7,514 bases of DNA from Deferribacteraceae bacterium (lineage in GTDB: Bacteria > Chrysiogenota > Deferribacteres > Deferribacterales > JAISNW01), in NCBI GenBank assembly GCA_031276055.1, contig JAISNW010000243.1:1-7514 (forward strand). The letters are read 5' to 3'. How positions within the stretch are numbered: the first letter of the stretch is position 1; each line of letters opens with the position of its first letter. Made by a program: the position numbers and the translations under genes. A model generated the notes under the pieces. That model saw only the letters and a program-made list of their open reading frames with translations, had not been told where the DNA came from and ran no database searches. Shown one piece after another: positions 1 through 6,116 of the stretch.

Positions 1-1041
1 GATGACAAGCGCAGCTGCAAATAGCCCCATAAGGCTGCCAACTACAGTAATAATGCTTGATTCCATGAATATTATTCCCGCAAGCCTCTTTCTAGTTGCT
101 CCTATAGAGCGCATAAGCCCAAACTCATACTTTCTTTCACCTACAAGAGCGGAAAACACCACTGAAAGCGCCAAAAGTGCAACAGCCCACAATAAGATAG
201 AGATGCTCCCTATAAGATAAGTTACTATTCTAAGCCCGCTAGAAACGTTGTTTACAATACTGTTCGCTGCCACAGGCGCTATCCCTGAATTATAGCCGAA
301 CTTTGCATATATATCTCTTAATATCCCAGTTGGACTCTCCCCATCTTTAATAATGACCGCTATAGCAGAGATAGCGTTTTCAGGCGGCGGCTGCGGAAGC
401 TGCTCTTCAACCTCTAACTCTTCAAAGGCGGCTCTGCGGAGTTCATACCCATCAAACGCCGCTCTTCTAGCAGCCTCTATCGGCATAAAGATAGATGTAT
501 CAAATCCTGTGCCTGTGCTCTCCATTTTGGCGGCAATGCGGTAGGTTCTATTAAAAAATTTCACCTCATCACCCACCTTCCCCATAATCATTCCTCCTAC
601 AACAATATCGCCTTCCTCGAGTTTTGAAGGGAGAGCTGTTTTAATCCATGGTAGTATCAGGAAATCAGAGGAAGGCTCATACCCTATGAGTTGAACAGGG
701 GCGCTGCAGCACTCGGAATTAAGGGTTGCCGCATAAAGTTGAGGGGAAACGGTAGAGACGCCGTCAACAGAGGCTATCCTTTCAAGCCAGATAGAATCTA
801 GATAAAACGAGGTGGGTTCTCCCCTTAATAAAATACCTTCCATCTGTTTGTCATACCCTTCTGCAACGATGAGAATATCCGCCCCAAGACGCGCCGCTAA
901 AGCAGACGCCCCCCTCTTAATACAGGCGGATATAACTAGACCGCCGAAGAGAAAAGCAGCAAGCAGAGTTGTAATTATGACTAACGAAGTTGTGCGGAAA
1001 GTTCTGCTTTTTAGGTTGGTATACGCTATATATAGGCTCAT
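1..1041 (-). CDS. MacB/FtsX-type ABC transporter permease, 3' end cut by the window edge
   Basis: The frame is open from the ATG at 1041 to base 1 (347 codons, no stop), so the C-terminus lies outside. The layout is that of the MacB/FtsX permease family: a first membrane helix at about residues 18-40 after a short basic N-terminus, a large periplasmic domain at about 41-268, a second helix at about 271-299, then the cytoplasmic family signature GERKYEFGLMRSIGATRKR (301-319) and a third helix at about 325-347. The fourth helix is presumably beyond the edge. This family works with a separate ATPase and often moves substrates or does mechanical work at the envelope rather than importing solutes. 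The start lies one base after the DUF4418 stop (TAA-G-ATG), so the two are translationally coupled. The ATPase should lie to the left. The periplasmic domain carries an adjacent cysteine pair (C111, C112). Substrate unknown; some FtsX-like permeases of this sort sit in iron-uptake loci, but nothing here proves that. Confidence 0.88.
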   Translation of the reverse strand, partial: MSLYIAYTNLKSRTFRTTSLVIITTLLAAFLFGGLVISACIKRGASALAARLGADILIVAEGYDKQMEGILLRGEPTSFYLDSIWLERIASVDGVSTVSPQLYAATLNSECCSAPVQLIGYEPSSDFLILPWIKTALPSKLEEGDIVVGGMIMGKVGDEVKFFNRTYRIAAKMESTGTGFDTSIFMPIEAARRAAFDGYELRRAAFEELEVEEQLPQPPPENAISAIAVIIKDGESPTGILRDIYAKFGYNSGIAPVAANSIVNNVSSGLRIVTYLIGSISILLWAVALLALSVVFSALVGERKYEFGLMRSIGATRKRLAGIIFMESSIITVVGSLMGLFAAALVI

Positions 1042-1042
1042 C

Positions 1043-1444
1043 TTATCTCTTGTGAAAGTTAAGATAAAGGGCGTTGCCGCTGAAAAACAGGATAATTAAT
1101 ATACTAATAACCGTAATTGCAGGAAAAGCTGTAGTGCGGCACGCCATTTCAGGGTGCATACACCCCCCTAACAGATAGTTGGGGATTAAAAGAGCCAATA
1201 CTCCCGTCAAAGCTATCGAAACACTATAGGCGCTCCTACTCACAGGATTTTTGCTTACAAACAAGAATATACTAAGCGCAAATATAAGCCCTCCAACCCC
1301 TATCTCCGCCTGAGCGCTCCAATGACACCGCATAATAGCGCCGTCTGGAATTAAGCCGCATACTCTAAAGATATACTGGGGACCTAAGGATAAGAGACCT
1401 CCTCCAACCACCCCCGCAACACCGCTGATAATACGATTTTTCAT
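1043..1444 (-). CDS. DUF4418-type four-helix membrane protein with conserved-looking Cys/His loops
   Basis: This 133-residue protein has four likely membrane helices at about 5-24, 47-63, 72-92 and 105-129. Start pattern (KNRIISG...LGPQYIF), the MRCHW motif at 38-42 and the C-x-H-x-x-M-x-C motif at 95-102 match what I know of the uncharacterised DUF4418 family. Positive charges (K2, R4; K65, R70; H131-R133) place the N-terminus, middle loop and C-terminus in the cytoplasm, so loops one and three face outwards. Those loops hold all four cysteines (C29, C40, C95, C102) plus H41 and H97, suggesting either disulfides or a metal or redox site. The start is supported by a TGAGGAG ribosome site at 1448-1454. 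The permease follows after one base, so they are an operon. Function is unknown; assignment to the family is by eye. Confidence 0.8.
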   Translation of the reverse strand: MKNRIISGVAGVVGGGLLSLGPQYIFRVCGLIPDGAIMRCHWSAQAEIGVGGLIFALSIFLFVSKNPVSRSAYSVSIALTGVLALLIPNYLLGGCMHPEMACRTTAFPAITVISILIILFFSGNALYLNFHKR

Positions 1445-1546
1445 GAACTCCTCAAAATATATACTTAAAACTTATTTAGTGATGAATAACATATTTGAAT
1501 AAAAAAAACAACTGGAAGAGAAAAAATATCAGAAGGCTCATCCCAA
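1445..1546. other. Intergenic gap between rpoN and the DUF4418 gene
   Basis: This very AT-rich 102-base gap separates the rpoN stop from the DUF4418 start. On the minus strand it contains a run of eight T (1501-1508) but I find no stem before it, so an intrinsic terminator is not supported. A -10-like TATATA at 1458-1463 has only a poor -35 (TTCATC, three of six consensus bases) at the right distance, and transcription from it would start inside the ribosome site. Whether the DUF4418/permease operon has its own promoter or is read through from rpoN cannot be decided here. Confidence 0.5.
1448..1454 (-). promoter_or_regulatory. Ribosome binding site of the DUF4418 gene
   Basis: TGAGGAG on the minus strand ends three bases before the ATG at 1444. 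It is a strong match to the Shine-Dalgarno consensus and fixes the start. Confidence 0.7.
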
Positions 1547-2977
1547 CTATCTATTGCGGTTGAGGCGCTTGCGTTGAGCCATCTTTGGAATACCCATTGC
1601 TTCCCGATATTTTGCAACAGTTCTGCGGGCTATATCTATCCCTATATTGTTTAATATCTGGGTGATCTTCTCATCTGAAAAGGGATTATTGGGGGGTTCG
1701 CTGTCTAAGAGGGAACGTATCTGGGTTTTCACGCTGCGCGATGATGTATCGCCTTCGGTGGTGTCCAATTTTTTAGAAAAGAAAGATTTAAGCTCCAGCA
1801 AGCCTTGATCAGTTAAGATATATTTACCTGCTGTAACTCTTGATACTGTTGACTCATGCAGTTCTGTAATATCTGCAATATCTTTAAGTCTTAGCGGCTT
1901 AAAGTATTCTTCTCCGCCCATCAAATAATCTTTCTGAACATCCACTATCGCTTTTGCTACTTTATAGATCGCTTTTTGTCGTTTATGCAGGCTGTTGAGG
2001 ATCCAGACGGCGTCTTTTAATTTATCTGTCATATATTTGCGGGCGTCTTCATCTAAATCAGAACTGCTTAACGATCTAAGATAAAAAGCGTTTAAGCGCA
2101 TAGTAGGAAGCCCTGCTTCATTCAAACGCACATCAAAGTTATCTCCATTGCGCACTACATAGGCGTCAGGGGCTATATATCTATTGCTGTTGGATGAAAA
2201 CTTCATGCCTGGATGTGGATCGATTCTGCCGATAGTCTCTAATATCTCTCTGATCCCTTGTCTATCTATCCCCGTTTTGCGGGTTATCTCATCAAATCTC
2301 TGATTTTCAAGCTCTTTTGAGCAGTTTAGAAGAACTGTCTCTATCTGATTATATCTCTCTTTGGGTATCTCAAGTTCATAAAGCTGCGCCAAAATGCACT
2401 CCACAAGAGAAACGCTTGCAATACCTGCAGGATCAAAGGTTTTTATTATACAGAGAACTTCCAATACCTCTTTTTCTGTGCAACTGCATAGCTCAGCAAT
2501 TTCGGCTGGGTTGTCTTGAAAATATCCCGTTTCAGAGAGGCAGCCTATGATCATCTCCCCTATTTCGAACTGTTTATCTGTGAGGCTTTCTGCTTTTAGC
2601 TGTTGTAAAAGGTGTTCTGATAGGGTGACGCCTGCAGATACATAGTCCTCAAAGTCAGGGTCGTCATCGCTAGGCTGCGGAGTGAAGGCTAGCTCATTGG
2701 AGTTGCCGTCTTCAATATAGTTGTCCCACTCAGGGCTTGTGAGCGTCTCAAGCAAGGTTTCTTCAATATGCTCATCTTGTGCGTCTTCTAACTCAATATC
2801 CATATCAAAGTCATCACTTTCAAGAGCAGGGTTTGTTTCTAAGTAATTAGAGAGTTCTACGGCAAGTTCTGTTATAGGCATCTGAAGCAGAGAGAGGGAT
2901 TGTTTCATCTGAGGGGTAATCAGAAGTGTTGTTGAAAGCTGGTTTTTTAATCCTAAATTAAGGTTCGGCTCGCTCAT
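1547..2977 (-). CDS. rpoN: RNA polymerase sigma-54 factor RpoN
   Basis: RpoN directs core RNA polymerase to -24/-12 promoters and needs an AAA+ activator to open them. The 476-residue protein is full length for the family and has every expected part. Region I is the glutamine- and leucine-rich activator-contact segment (about 7-52, with TPQMKQSL and LETNPALE). A strongly acidic region II follows (about 53-113), then the core-binding region III. The helix-turn-helix that reads the -12 element is at about 364-387 (LKDIADITELHESTVSRV). The invariant RpoN box ARRTVAKYRE is at 450-459, followed by a basic tail. It starts 8 bases after the lptB stop and lacks a clear Shine-Dalgarno sequence (the upstream bases are AGATAATAAT), so translation probably depends on ribosomes finishing lptB. 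The genes that often follow rpoN (hpf/raiA, ptsN, rapZ) are not next to it. Identity is secure. Confidence 0.98.
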   Translation of the reverse strand: MSEPNLNLGLKNQLSTTLLITPQMKQSLSLLQMPITELAVELSNYLETNPALESDDFDMDIELEDAQDEHIEETLLETLTSPEWDNYIEDGNSNELAFTPQPSDDDPDFEDYVSAGVTLSEHLLQQLKAESLTDKQFEIGEMIIGCLSETGYFQDNPAEIAELCSCTEKEVLEVLCIIKTFDPAGIASVSLVECILAQLYELEIPKERYNQIETVLLNCSKELENQRFDEITRKTGIDRQGIREILETIGRIDPHPGMKFSSNSNRYIAPDAYVVRNGDNFDVRLNEAGLPTMRLNAFYLRSLSSSDLDEDARKYMTDKLKDAVWILNSLHKRQKAIYKVAKAIVDVQKDYLMGGEEYFKPLRLKDIADITELHESTVSRVTAGKYILTDQGLLELKSFFSKKLDTTEGDTSSRSVKTQIRSLLDSEPPNNPFSDEKITQILNNIGIDIARRTVAKYREAMGIPKMAQRKRLNRNR

Positions 2978-2985
2978 ATTATTAT

Positions 2986-3702
2986 CTATTTCACTAAAAA
3001 ATCTCTTCCAAGATATTTTTCTATCACTTCTCTATGGGTTATTACCTCATCGGGTTTTCCATCCGTTAAAACATGGCCTTCTGCTATTATATAGGCGTGA
3101 TCGGTGATTTTAAGGGTGTCGCGGACATTGTGATCTGTAATGAGCACGCCTATCCCTTTCTGTTTAAGGGAAAAGATCATCTGCTGAATGTCATTTACAG
3201 AGATAGGGTCTATCCCTGCAAACGGCTCGTCAAGGAGCACAAAATCAGGATCCGTTGCAAGGCAGCGGGCGATCTCAACCCGCCGCCGCTCACCGCCCGA
3301 GAGAGTGTAGCCGTAATTTTTAGCGACATTAGATAGGCGGAACTCCTCAATAAGCTCCTCCGCCCTCTGCCTGCCCTGCCTAACCCCTTTCAGTTCAAGG
3401 GCTGTTATTAGGTTATCCATAACTGTCATCTTGCGAAAAACGGAAGCCTCTTGAGGAAGATAGCCGATCCCTAGAAGGCAGCGTTCATGCTTAGATTTTT
3501 TTGTTATATTATTATCCCAAAGGGAGATTTCGCCGCCGTCAGGTTTAATAATGCCTGCTATCATATAAAATGTGGTGCTCTTGCCTGCACCGTTAGGACC
3601 TAGCAAGCCAACAATACTCCCTTTTTTAACAAGGAGCGACGCGTTGTCAACAACCTTTCGTTTCTTGAAGCTCTTTTGAAGATTTCTACAGGAAAGGCTC
3701 AT
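2986..3702 (-). CDS. lptB: LPS export ABC transporter ATPase LptB
   Basis: LptB is the cytoplasmic ATPase that, with LptF and LptG, pulls LPS out of the inner membrane and pushes it along LptC and LptA. All ABC motifs are present: Walker A GPNGAGKST at 35-43 (K41), Q-loop YLPQE with Q84, the family-typical signature LSGGERRR at 134-141, Walker B VLLDEP with D158 and catalytic E159, and switch histidine H191 in TDHN. The LSGGERRRVEIAR form and the 238-residue single-domain length are typical of LptB rather than other ABC ATPases. It begins five bases after the second lptA stop, with GAGGA nine bases or so upstream, and is followed 8 bases later by rpoN. lptF, lptG, lptD and lptE are not in the window. 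Confidence 0.97.
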   Translation of the reverse strand: MSLSCRNLQKSFKKRKVVDNASLLVKKGSIVGLLGPNGAGKSTTFYMIAGIIKPDGGEISLWDNNITKKSKHERCLLGIGYLPQEASVFRKMTVMDNLITALELKGVRQGRQRAEELIEEFRLSNVAKNYGYTLSGGERRRVEIARCLATDPDFVLLDEPFAGIDPISVNDIQQMIFSLKQKGIGVLITDHNVRDTLKITDHAYIIAEGHVLTDGKPDEVITHREVIEKYLGRDFLVK

Positions 3703-3707
3703 AACAA

Positions 3708-4172
3708 CTAATCCTCATCAGGATTTACAATCACCCTGACGCTGCCCTGCTCTCCTTTTTGGACAGAAATTTCTTTAGTGATGTAGTTAAAGGTGATCTT
3801 ATCACCCTGCATATAGTTGTTATTCTGCCATACGCGGGCGTTTCCAAAAACGCTGATGATTTTTTTCGCCGCATCTATATCTGCAAAATTAGAGAGGGCG
3901 AGCAGATCGCCTGTTTTTATATTAACATTGGAAAAACAGCGGATCGTCTTTACGGAGCTGCCATCCTTAAAATAAACTTCAGCCTTGTCCGCTGTTAAAG
4001 TGTATTCTGAATTTATCATTACAACATTGCCTGTGAAGGTGGAGCGGTTTTCTTCTCCAAAATAGCGAACATTTGCCGCGTATATAGTCACCTTCCCTGC
4101 ATCATCTGCTGCAAAAAGAGGGGGCGGAAAAAATAAGAAAAGAGCGGCTATAATTAGCATAACAACTTTCAT
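3708..4172 (-). CDS. lptA: LptA/OstA-like periplasmic LPS bridge protein, copy 2
   Basis: This 154-residue secreted protein belongs to the LptA/OstA family of beta-jellyroll proteins that polymerise head to tail and carry LPS across the periplasm. A signal peptide with a long hydrophobic core runs to about residue 21 (PPPLFA, then ADD). The mature part has the family layout of short alternating beta strands: YFG, STFTGNVV, EYTLTADKAEVYF, a SNxAxID segment, and W..NNY.QGDKI.FNY near the end. It is plainly a paralog of the gene just upstream, sharing YFG, FTG-VV, EYTL-A, NVN, SN-A-ID, KIIS, NY--G-KI--NY-T-EI and a final V-V--PD. The ATG overlaps the stop of copy 1 (ATGA, 4169-4172), and a purine-rich GGGGAAGGG lies just upstream. 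The tail is acidic (NPDED). Which copy provides the main bridge cannot be told from sequence. Confidence 0.9.
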   Translation of the reverse strand: MKVVMLIIAALFLFFPPPLFAADDAGKVTIYAANVRYFGEENRSTFTGNVVMINSEYTLTADKAEVYFKDGSSVKTIRCFSNVNIKTGDLLALSNFADIDAAKKIISVFGNARVWQNNNYMQGDKITFNYITKEISVQKGEQGSVRVIVNPDED

Positions 4173-4651
4173 TGCCCTTCCCCTACCGTTTTATTATCGG
4201 GCGTGAAGATGACTGTAACTCTGTCAGAAGCTCCTTTATCGGCAATTATCTCTTGAGTTTCATAATTTATGCGTATCTTCTCCCCCTCGAGATAGTTCAC
4301 CCCTTGCCAAAGTTTTGCCTTCCCTTGAAGCGAGATGATCTTAGTTTTTTGATCAATCTCTGCATAATTGGAGGCGGCGCGAATATCATCTGTTTGAAAG
4401 TTTACATTTTTATTGCAGATGATGCGGTTTATCTGGTTGTCTTTAGTAAAAAAGACATCTAATATTTCCGCCTTTAGAGTGTATTCATCGCTGGTAACCA
4501 CAACTTTGCCCGTAAAAACAGATTTACCCTCGTTGCCGAAATATTTCATGCTGTCAGATTTAACGGTGATAGAACCTGTGGGAAGAGTTTCGCCTCTAAT
4601 TGATGCTGTGCAGAGGGCAAAGAGAACAAGAACCAATAAAGCGGTCTTCAT
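4169..4651 (-). CDS. lptA: LptA/OstA-like periplasmic LPS bridge protein, copy 1
   Basis: This is the first of two tandem LptA/OstA-type genes (160 residues). It has a signal peptide to about residue 20 (core LLVLVLFAL) and then the LptA pattern: MKYFGNEGKSVFTGKVV, EYTLKAEILDVFF, NVNFQTDD, SNYAEID, KIISLQGKAKLWQ, and NYLEGEKIRINY. In LptA the strands form a groove for lipid A and stack with those of LptC and other LptA molecules. The gene starts one base after the lptC stop (TAA-G-ATG) and ends in a four-base overlap with copy 2, so all three are co-translated. It lies nearest lptC, which makes it the natural candidate for the LptC-docking unit, but that is inference. Confidence 0.92.
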   Translation of the reverse strand: MKTALLVLVLFALCTASIRGETLPTGSITVKSDSMKYFGNEGKSVFTGKVVVTSDEYTLKAEILDVFFTKDNQINRIICNKNVNFQTDDIRAASNYAEIDQKTKIISLQGKAKLWQGVNYLEGEKIRINYETQEIIADKGASDRVTVIFTPDNKTVGEGQ

Positions 4652-4652
4652 C

Positions 4653-5207
4653 TTAAAGTTTGCCGTTTAGAAAGAGAGAAACTCCGCCGTTAAAGAGGAT
4701 GGAGTTTTCAGTATAATCAAAGTAAAGGGCATCCGCTGTAATAAGATAAGCATCTTGACGCACAGCGACACTATCTTTTAGAATCCCTTTCCCCTCTGAA
4801 AAGTTGTAGGTGAAAGAGCAGTTATCCCCTGATGCTGAATAAGAGAGATCGTTGTAAACCCCTTCAATATGCCCATAAGTAACAAGAGATATGTTGAAAA
4901 GATATTGCCCCCTATCTGCCCTAGAGGTGAACAGAGTGCCTTCCCCCTCAATGCGCAGGGTTGTATCTTCCAGCACCGCCAACTCTTGATTTCTGCTTAG
5001 ATATGCAAGCTCCGCTGTTACAACAGCGAAATCCCCCCCTTGCATAGTTTGGGAAAGTTTCACCCTTTCAAGATATATCTGGTTTTCCGCAGTAACAACA
5101 TTGCCGCCGCTCTTTGCTGTGGAACTGAACACCCATATTGCCGCTATCAATACTATAGTGAATATAGCAACAGCAAACTGGAGAACCCCAATTATCTTCT
5201 TTCCCAT
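4653..5207 (-). CDS. lptC: LptC-like LPS transport protein, inner-membrane anchored
   Basis: LptC is a bitopic inner-membrane protein whose periplasmic jellyroll takes LPS from LptBFG and hands it to LptA. From the ATG at 5207 the product has 184 residues: a short basic start (MGKK), one membrane helix at about 5-27, and a beta-rich periplasmic domain with the DRGQYLFN and LTYxGxxEG-like segments usual in LptC and a repeat pattern like LptA (ITADALYFDYTENSILFNGGVSLF) at the end. A TTG at 5213 could add two residues but lies on the -10 box of the promoter, so I prefer the ATG. Sequence similarity in this family is low, so the call rests on size, topology and position directly before lptA-lptA-lptB. 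Confidence 0.9.
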   Translation of the reverse strand: MGKKIIGVLQFAVAIFTIVLIAAIWVFSSTAKSGGNVVTAENQIYLERVKLSQTMQGGDFAVVTAELAYLSRNQELAVLEDTTLRIEGEGTLFTSRADRGQYLFNISLVTYGHIEGVYNDLSYSASGDNCSFTYNFSEGKGILKDSVAVRQDAYLITADALYFDYTENSILFNGGVSLFLNGKL

Positions 5208-5212
5208 GCCCA

Positions 5213-5241
5213 ATTATAACAACACCCGTCTACTTCGTCAA
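5213..5241 (-). promoter_or_regulatory. Sigma-70 type promoter of the lptC-lptA-lptA-lptB-rpoN operon
   Basis: On the minus strand TTGACG (5241-5236) and TATAAT (5218-5213) are separated by exactly 17 bases, matching 11 of 12 consensus bases. Transcription would be expected to begin about six or seven bases beyond the -10, at 5207-5206, which is the ATG of lptC. The promoter sits in the 72-base gap after the DUF2064 stop, so the LPS operon can be expressed apart from that gene. Confidence 0.72.
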
Positions 5242-5279
5242 GAACGGTTTTTGCGGAGTGATCAAGCCTGGATTTTTAC

Positions 5280-5948
5280 TTAAAAGCTCCAAGATTTGAG
5301 GTATTCCCTTGTCATCATCGGGCAATCTCTTGACTGGGCAAGTTTGATAAGATCTTCAGAGGAGTTGGGCTCTACTATAGGACGAAGTTTATACACTCTT
5401 TTATATTTTAATAAAGAAAGAACCTGAGATGCACTCTTTTCACCCCATTCAACACCTTCAAAACAATCTACAAAAGAGATGCGGTTAAATGCTATAACAG
5501 CTATATCTCCTGTGGAGGTGGGGCAGACAACAGAGTCATTACGGGAAAGTTCTTCCCTTACGGTCATAAACATATCAGATGTGAGCACAGGAAAATCAGC
5601 ACAGACAAGGGCTACAATACTATTAGTCTTGAAAGAATGGGAGAACGCCAGTTTAATATCAATAGCAGTGTTTGCGCCATCGGAAGTTACTACCTCCTGC
5701 ATTCTTAGGTGGGCATATTTTTCGCCGTTGTCAACCCCATCCGCTGCTTTAGGAACATATAGGTTTATAGGCGTCGATTTCCCCAATGAATAAACCATAT
5801 CTTGAATATAAGCAATCTGTAAACCGCGGACAAAGTTTTCGCCCGCCTCAGCAAAAATTTTTGCAATATTAGAAGCTGAATGTGAAACAGCAAGCGGCTT
5901 AACGAAAACTGCAACCCCTGAACGGCGCTCTTTTTTGTGATAATCCAT
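5280..5948 (-). CDS. DUF2064-type (GT-A fold) glycosyltransferase-like protein, divergent
   Basis: The 222-residue protein resembles the DUF2064/TIGR04282 family of nucleotide-sugar transferase-like proteins. It matches in order: the first strand VAVFVKPLA (12-20), the central LVCADFPVLT (114-123) where the family usually has GSDCPDL, a VVCPTSTGDIAVIAF segment (140-154) in place of the usual DGGYYLIGL, and FEGVEWG (163-169), followed by the C-terminal EPNSSEDL (193-200) that corresponds to the VDTPEDL end. The acidic D118 is kept. The glycine and KTRL residues that normally follow the first strand are missing, and the second motif is altered, so activity may be changed or lost. The start has a GGAGAGGAG ribosome site. 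It ends before the lptC promoter. A link to envelope sugars is suggested only by position. Confidence 0.68.
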   Translation of the reverse strand: MDYHKKERRSGVAVFVKPLAVSHSASNIAKIFAEAGENFVRGLQIAYIQDMVYSLGKSTPINLYVPKAADGVDNGEKYAHLRMQEVVTSDGANTAIDIKLAFSHSFKTNSIVALVCADFPVLTSDMFMTVREELSRNDSVVCPTSTGDIAVIAFNRISFVDCFEGVEWGEKSASQVLSLLKYKRVYKLRPIVEPNSSEDLIKLAQSRDCPMMTREYLKSWSF

Positions 5949-5950
5949 AA

Positions 5951-5959
5951 CTCCTCTCC
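5951..5959 (-). promoter_or_regulatory. Ribosome binding site of the DUF2064 gene
   Basis: GGAGAGGAG on the minus strand ends two bases before the ATG at 5948; the outer GGAG gives the usual spacing. It fixes the start codon. Confidence 0.65.
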
Positions 5960-5978
5960 ATTATTAAAATAGCAACGT

Positions 5979-6008
5979 ATTTTATCCTATAAACTGTTTT
6001 TTATGCAA
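5979..6008 (-). promoter_or_regulatory. Possible promoter of the DUF2064 gene
   Basis: TTGCAT (6008-6003) and TAAAAT (5984-5979) on the minus strand are 18 bases apart. Start of transcription would be near 5972, giving a leader of about 24 bases that contains the ribosome site. The match is moderate in AT-rich DNA, so this is tentative. Confidence 0.42.
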
Positions 6009-6116
6009 GAACTAAAAGTGGAGACAGCTGATATAAAAAAGAGGTTCTACAACTATGCTGTCGGCAGTCATCCGCAAAACTGCCGCCCCTGCTCATTGTG
6101 CAGCTGCAAATTATAA
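6003..6116 (+). CDS. Possible 37-residue cysteine-rich peptide
   Basis: An ATG at 6003 opens a 37-codon frame ending in TAA at 6114-6116. The N-terminal half is charged (MQELKVETADIKKRF) and the last residues form C-x2-C-x2-C-x-C (NCRPCSLCSCKL), a spacing that could hold a metal or an iron-sulfur cluster. The GC-richer island in the region coincides with its 3' half. Against it: there is no Shine-Dalgarno sequence before the ATG, an in-frame stop lies at 5970-5972 so no longer start exists, and the ATG overlaps the -35 of the divergent promoter. It could equally be the remains of a larger gene or a chance frame. I do not recognise a family. Confidence 0.25.
   Translation: MQELKVETADIKKRFYNYAVGSHPQNCRPCSLCSCKL
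6062..6085 (+). other. Stem-loop with a 7-base perfect stem
   Basis: CGGCAGT (6062-6068) pairs perfectly with ACTGCCG (6079-6085) around a 10-base loop. No T-run follows on either strand, so it is not an intrinsic terminator. It lies inside the possible 37-codon frame and in the GC-rich part of the divergent region. Confidence 0.4.

Noticed and set aside
1458..1486. Promoter for the DUF4418/permease operon (TTCATC, 17 bases, TATATA)
   Set aside because: The -35 matches only three of six consensus bases and the start of transcription would cut into the ribosome site.
1499..1546. Possible intrinsic terminator after rpoN, suggested by a run of eight T on the minus strand
   Set aside because: No inverted repeat precedes the run; neither CTCTTCCAG nor the bases just after the stop codon can form a stem.
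2317..2550. Open frame of 77 codons on the plus strand
   Set aside because: It lies entirely inside rpoN on the opposite strand and its product resembles no family; rpoN is certain.
5211..5213. TTG as the start of lptC
   Set aside because: It overlaps the TATAAT box of a near-consensus promoter, so it would not be transcribed; the ATG at 5207 keeps the complete membrane anchor.
5479..5793. Open frame of 104 codons on the plus strand
   Set aside because: It is antisense to the DUF2064 gene, which has a good ribosome site and family motifs; the product has none.
6062..6085. Stem-loop as a terminator or riboswitch
   Set aside because: It has no T-run, and it lies upstream of the flavocytochrome promoter, so it is not in that gene's leader.
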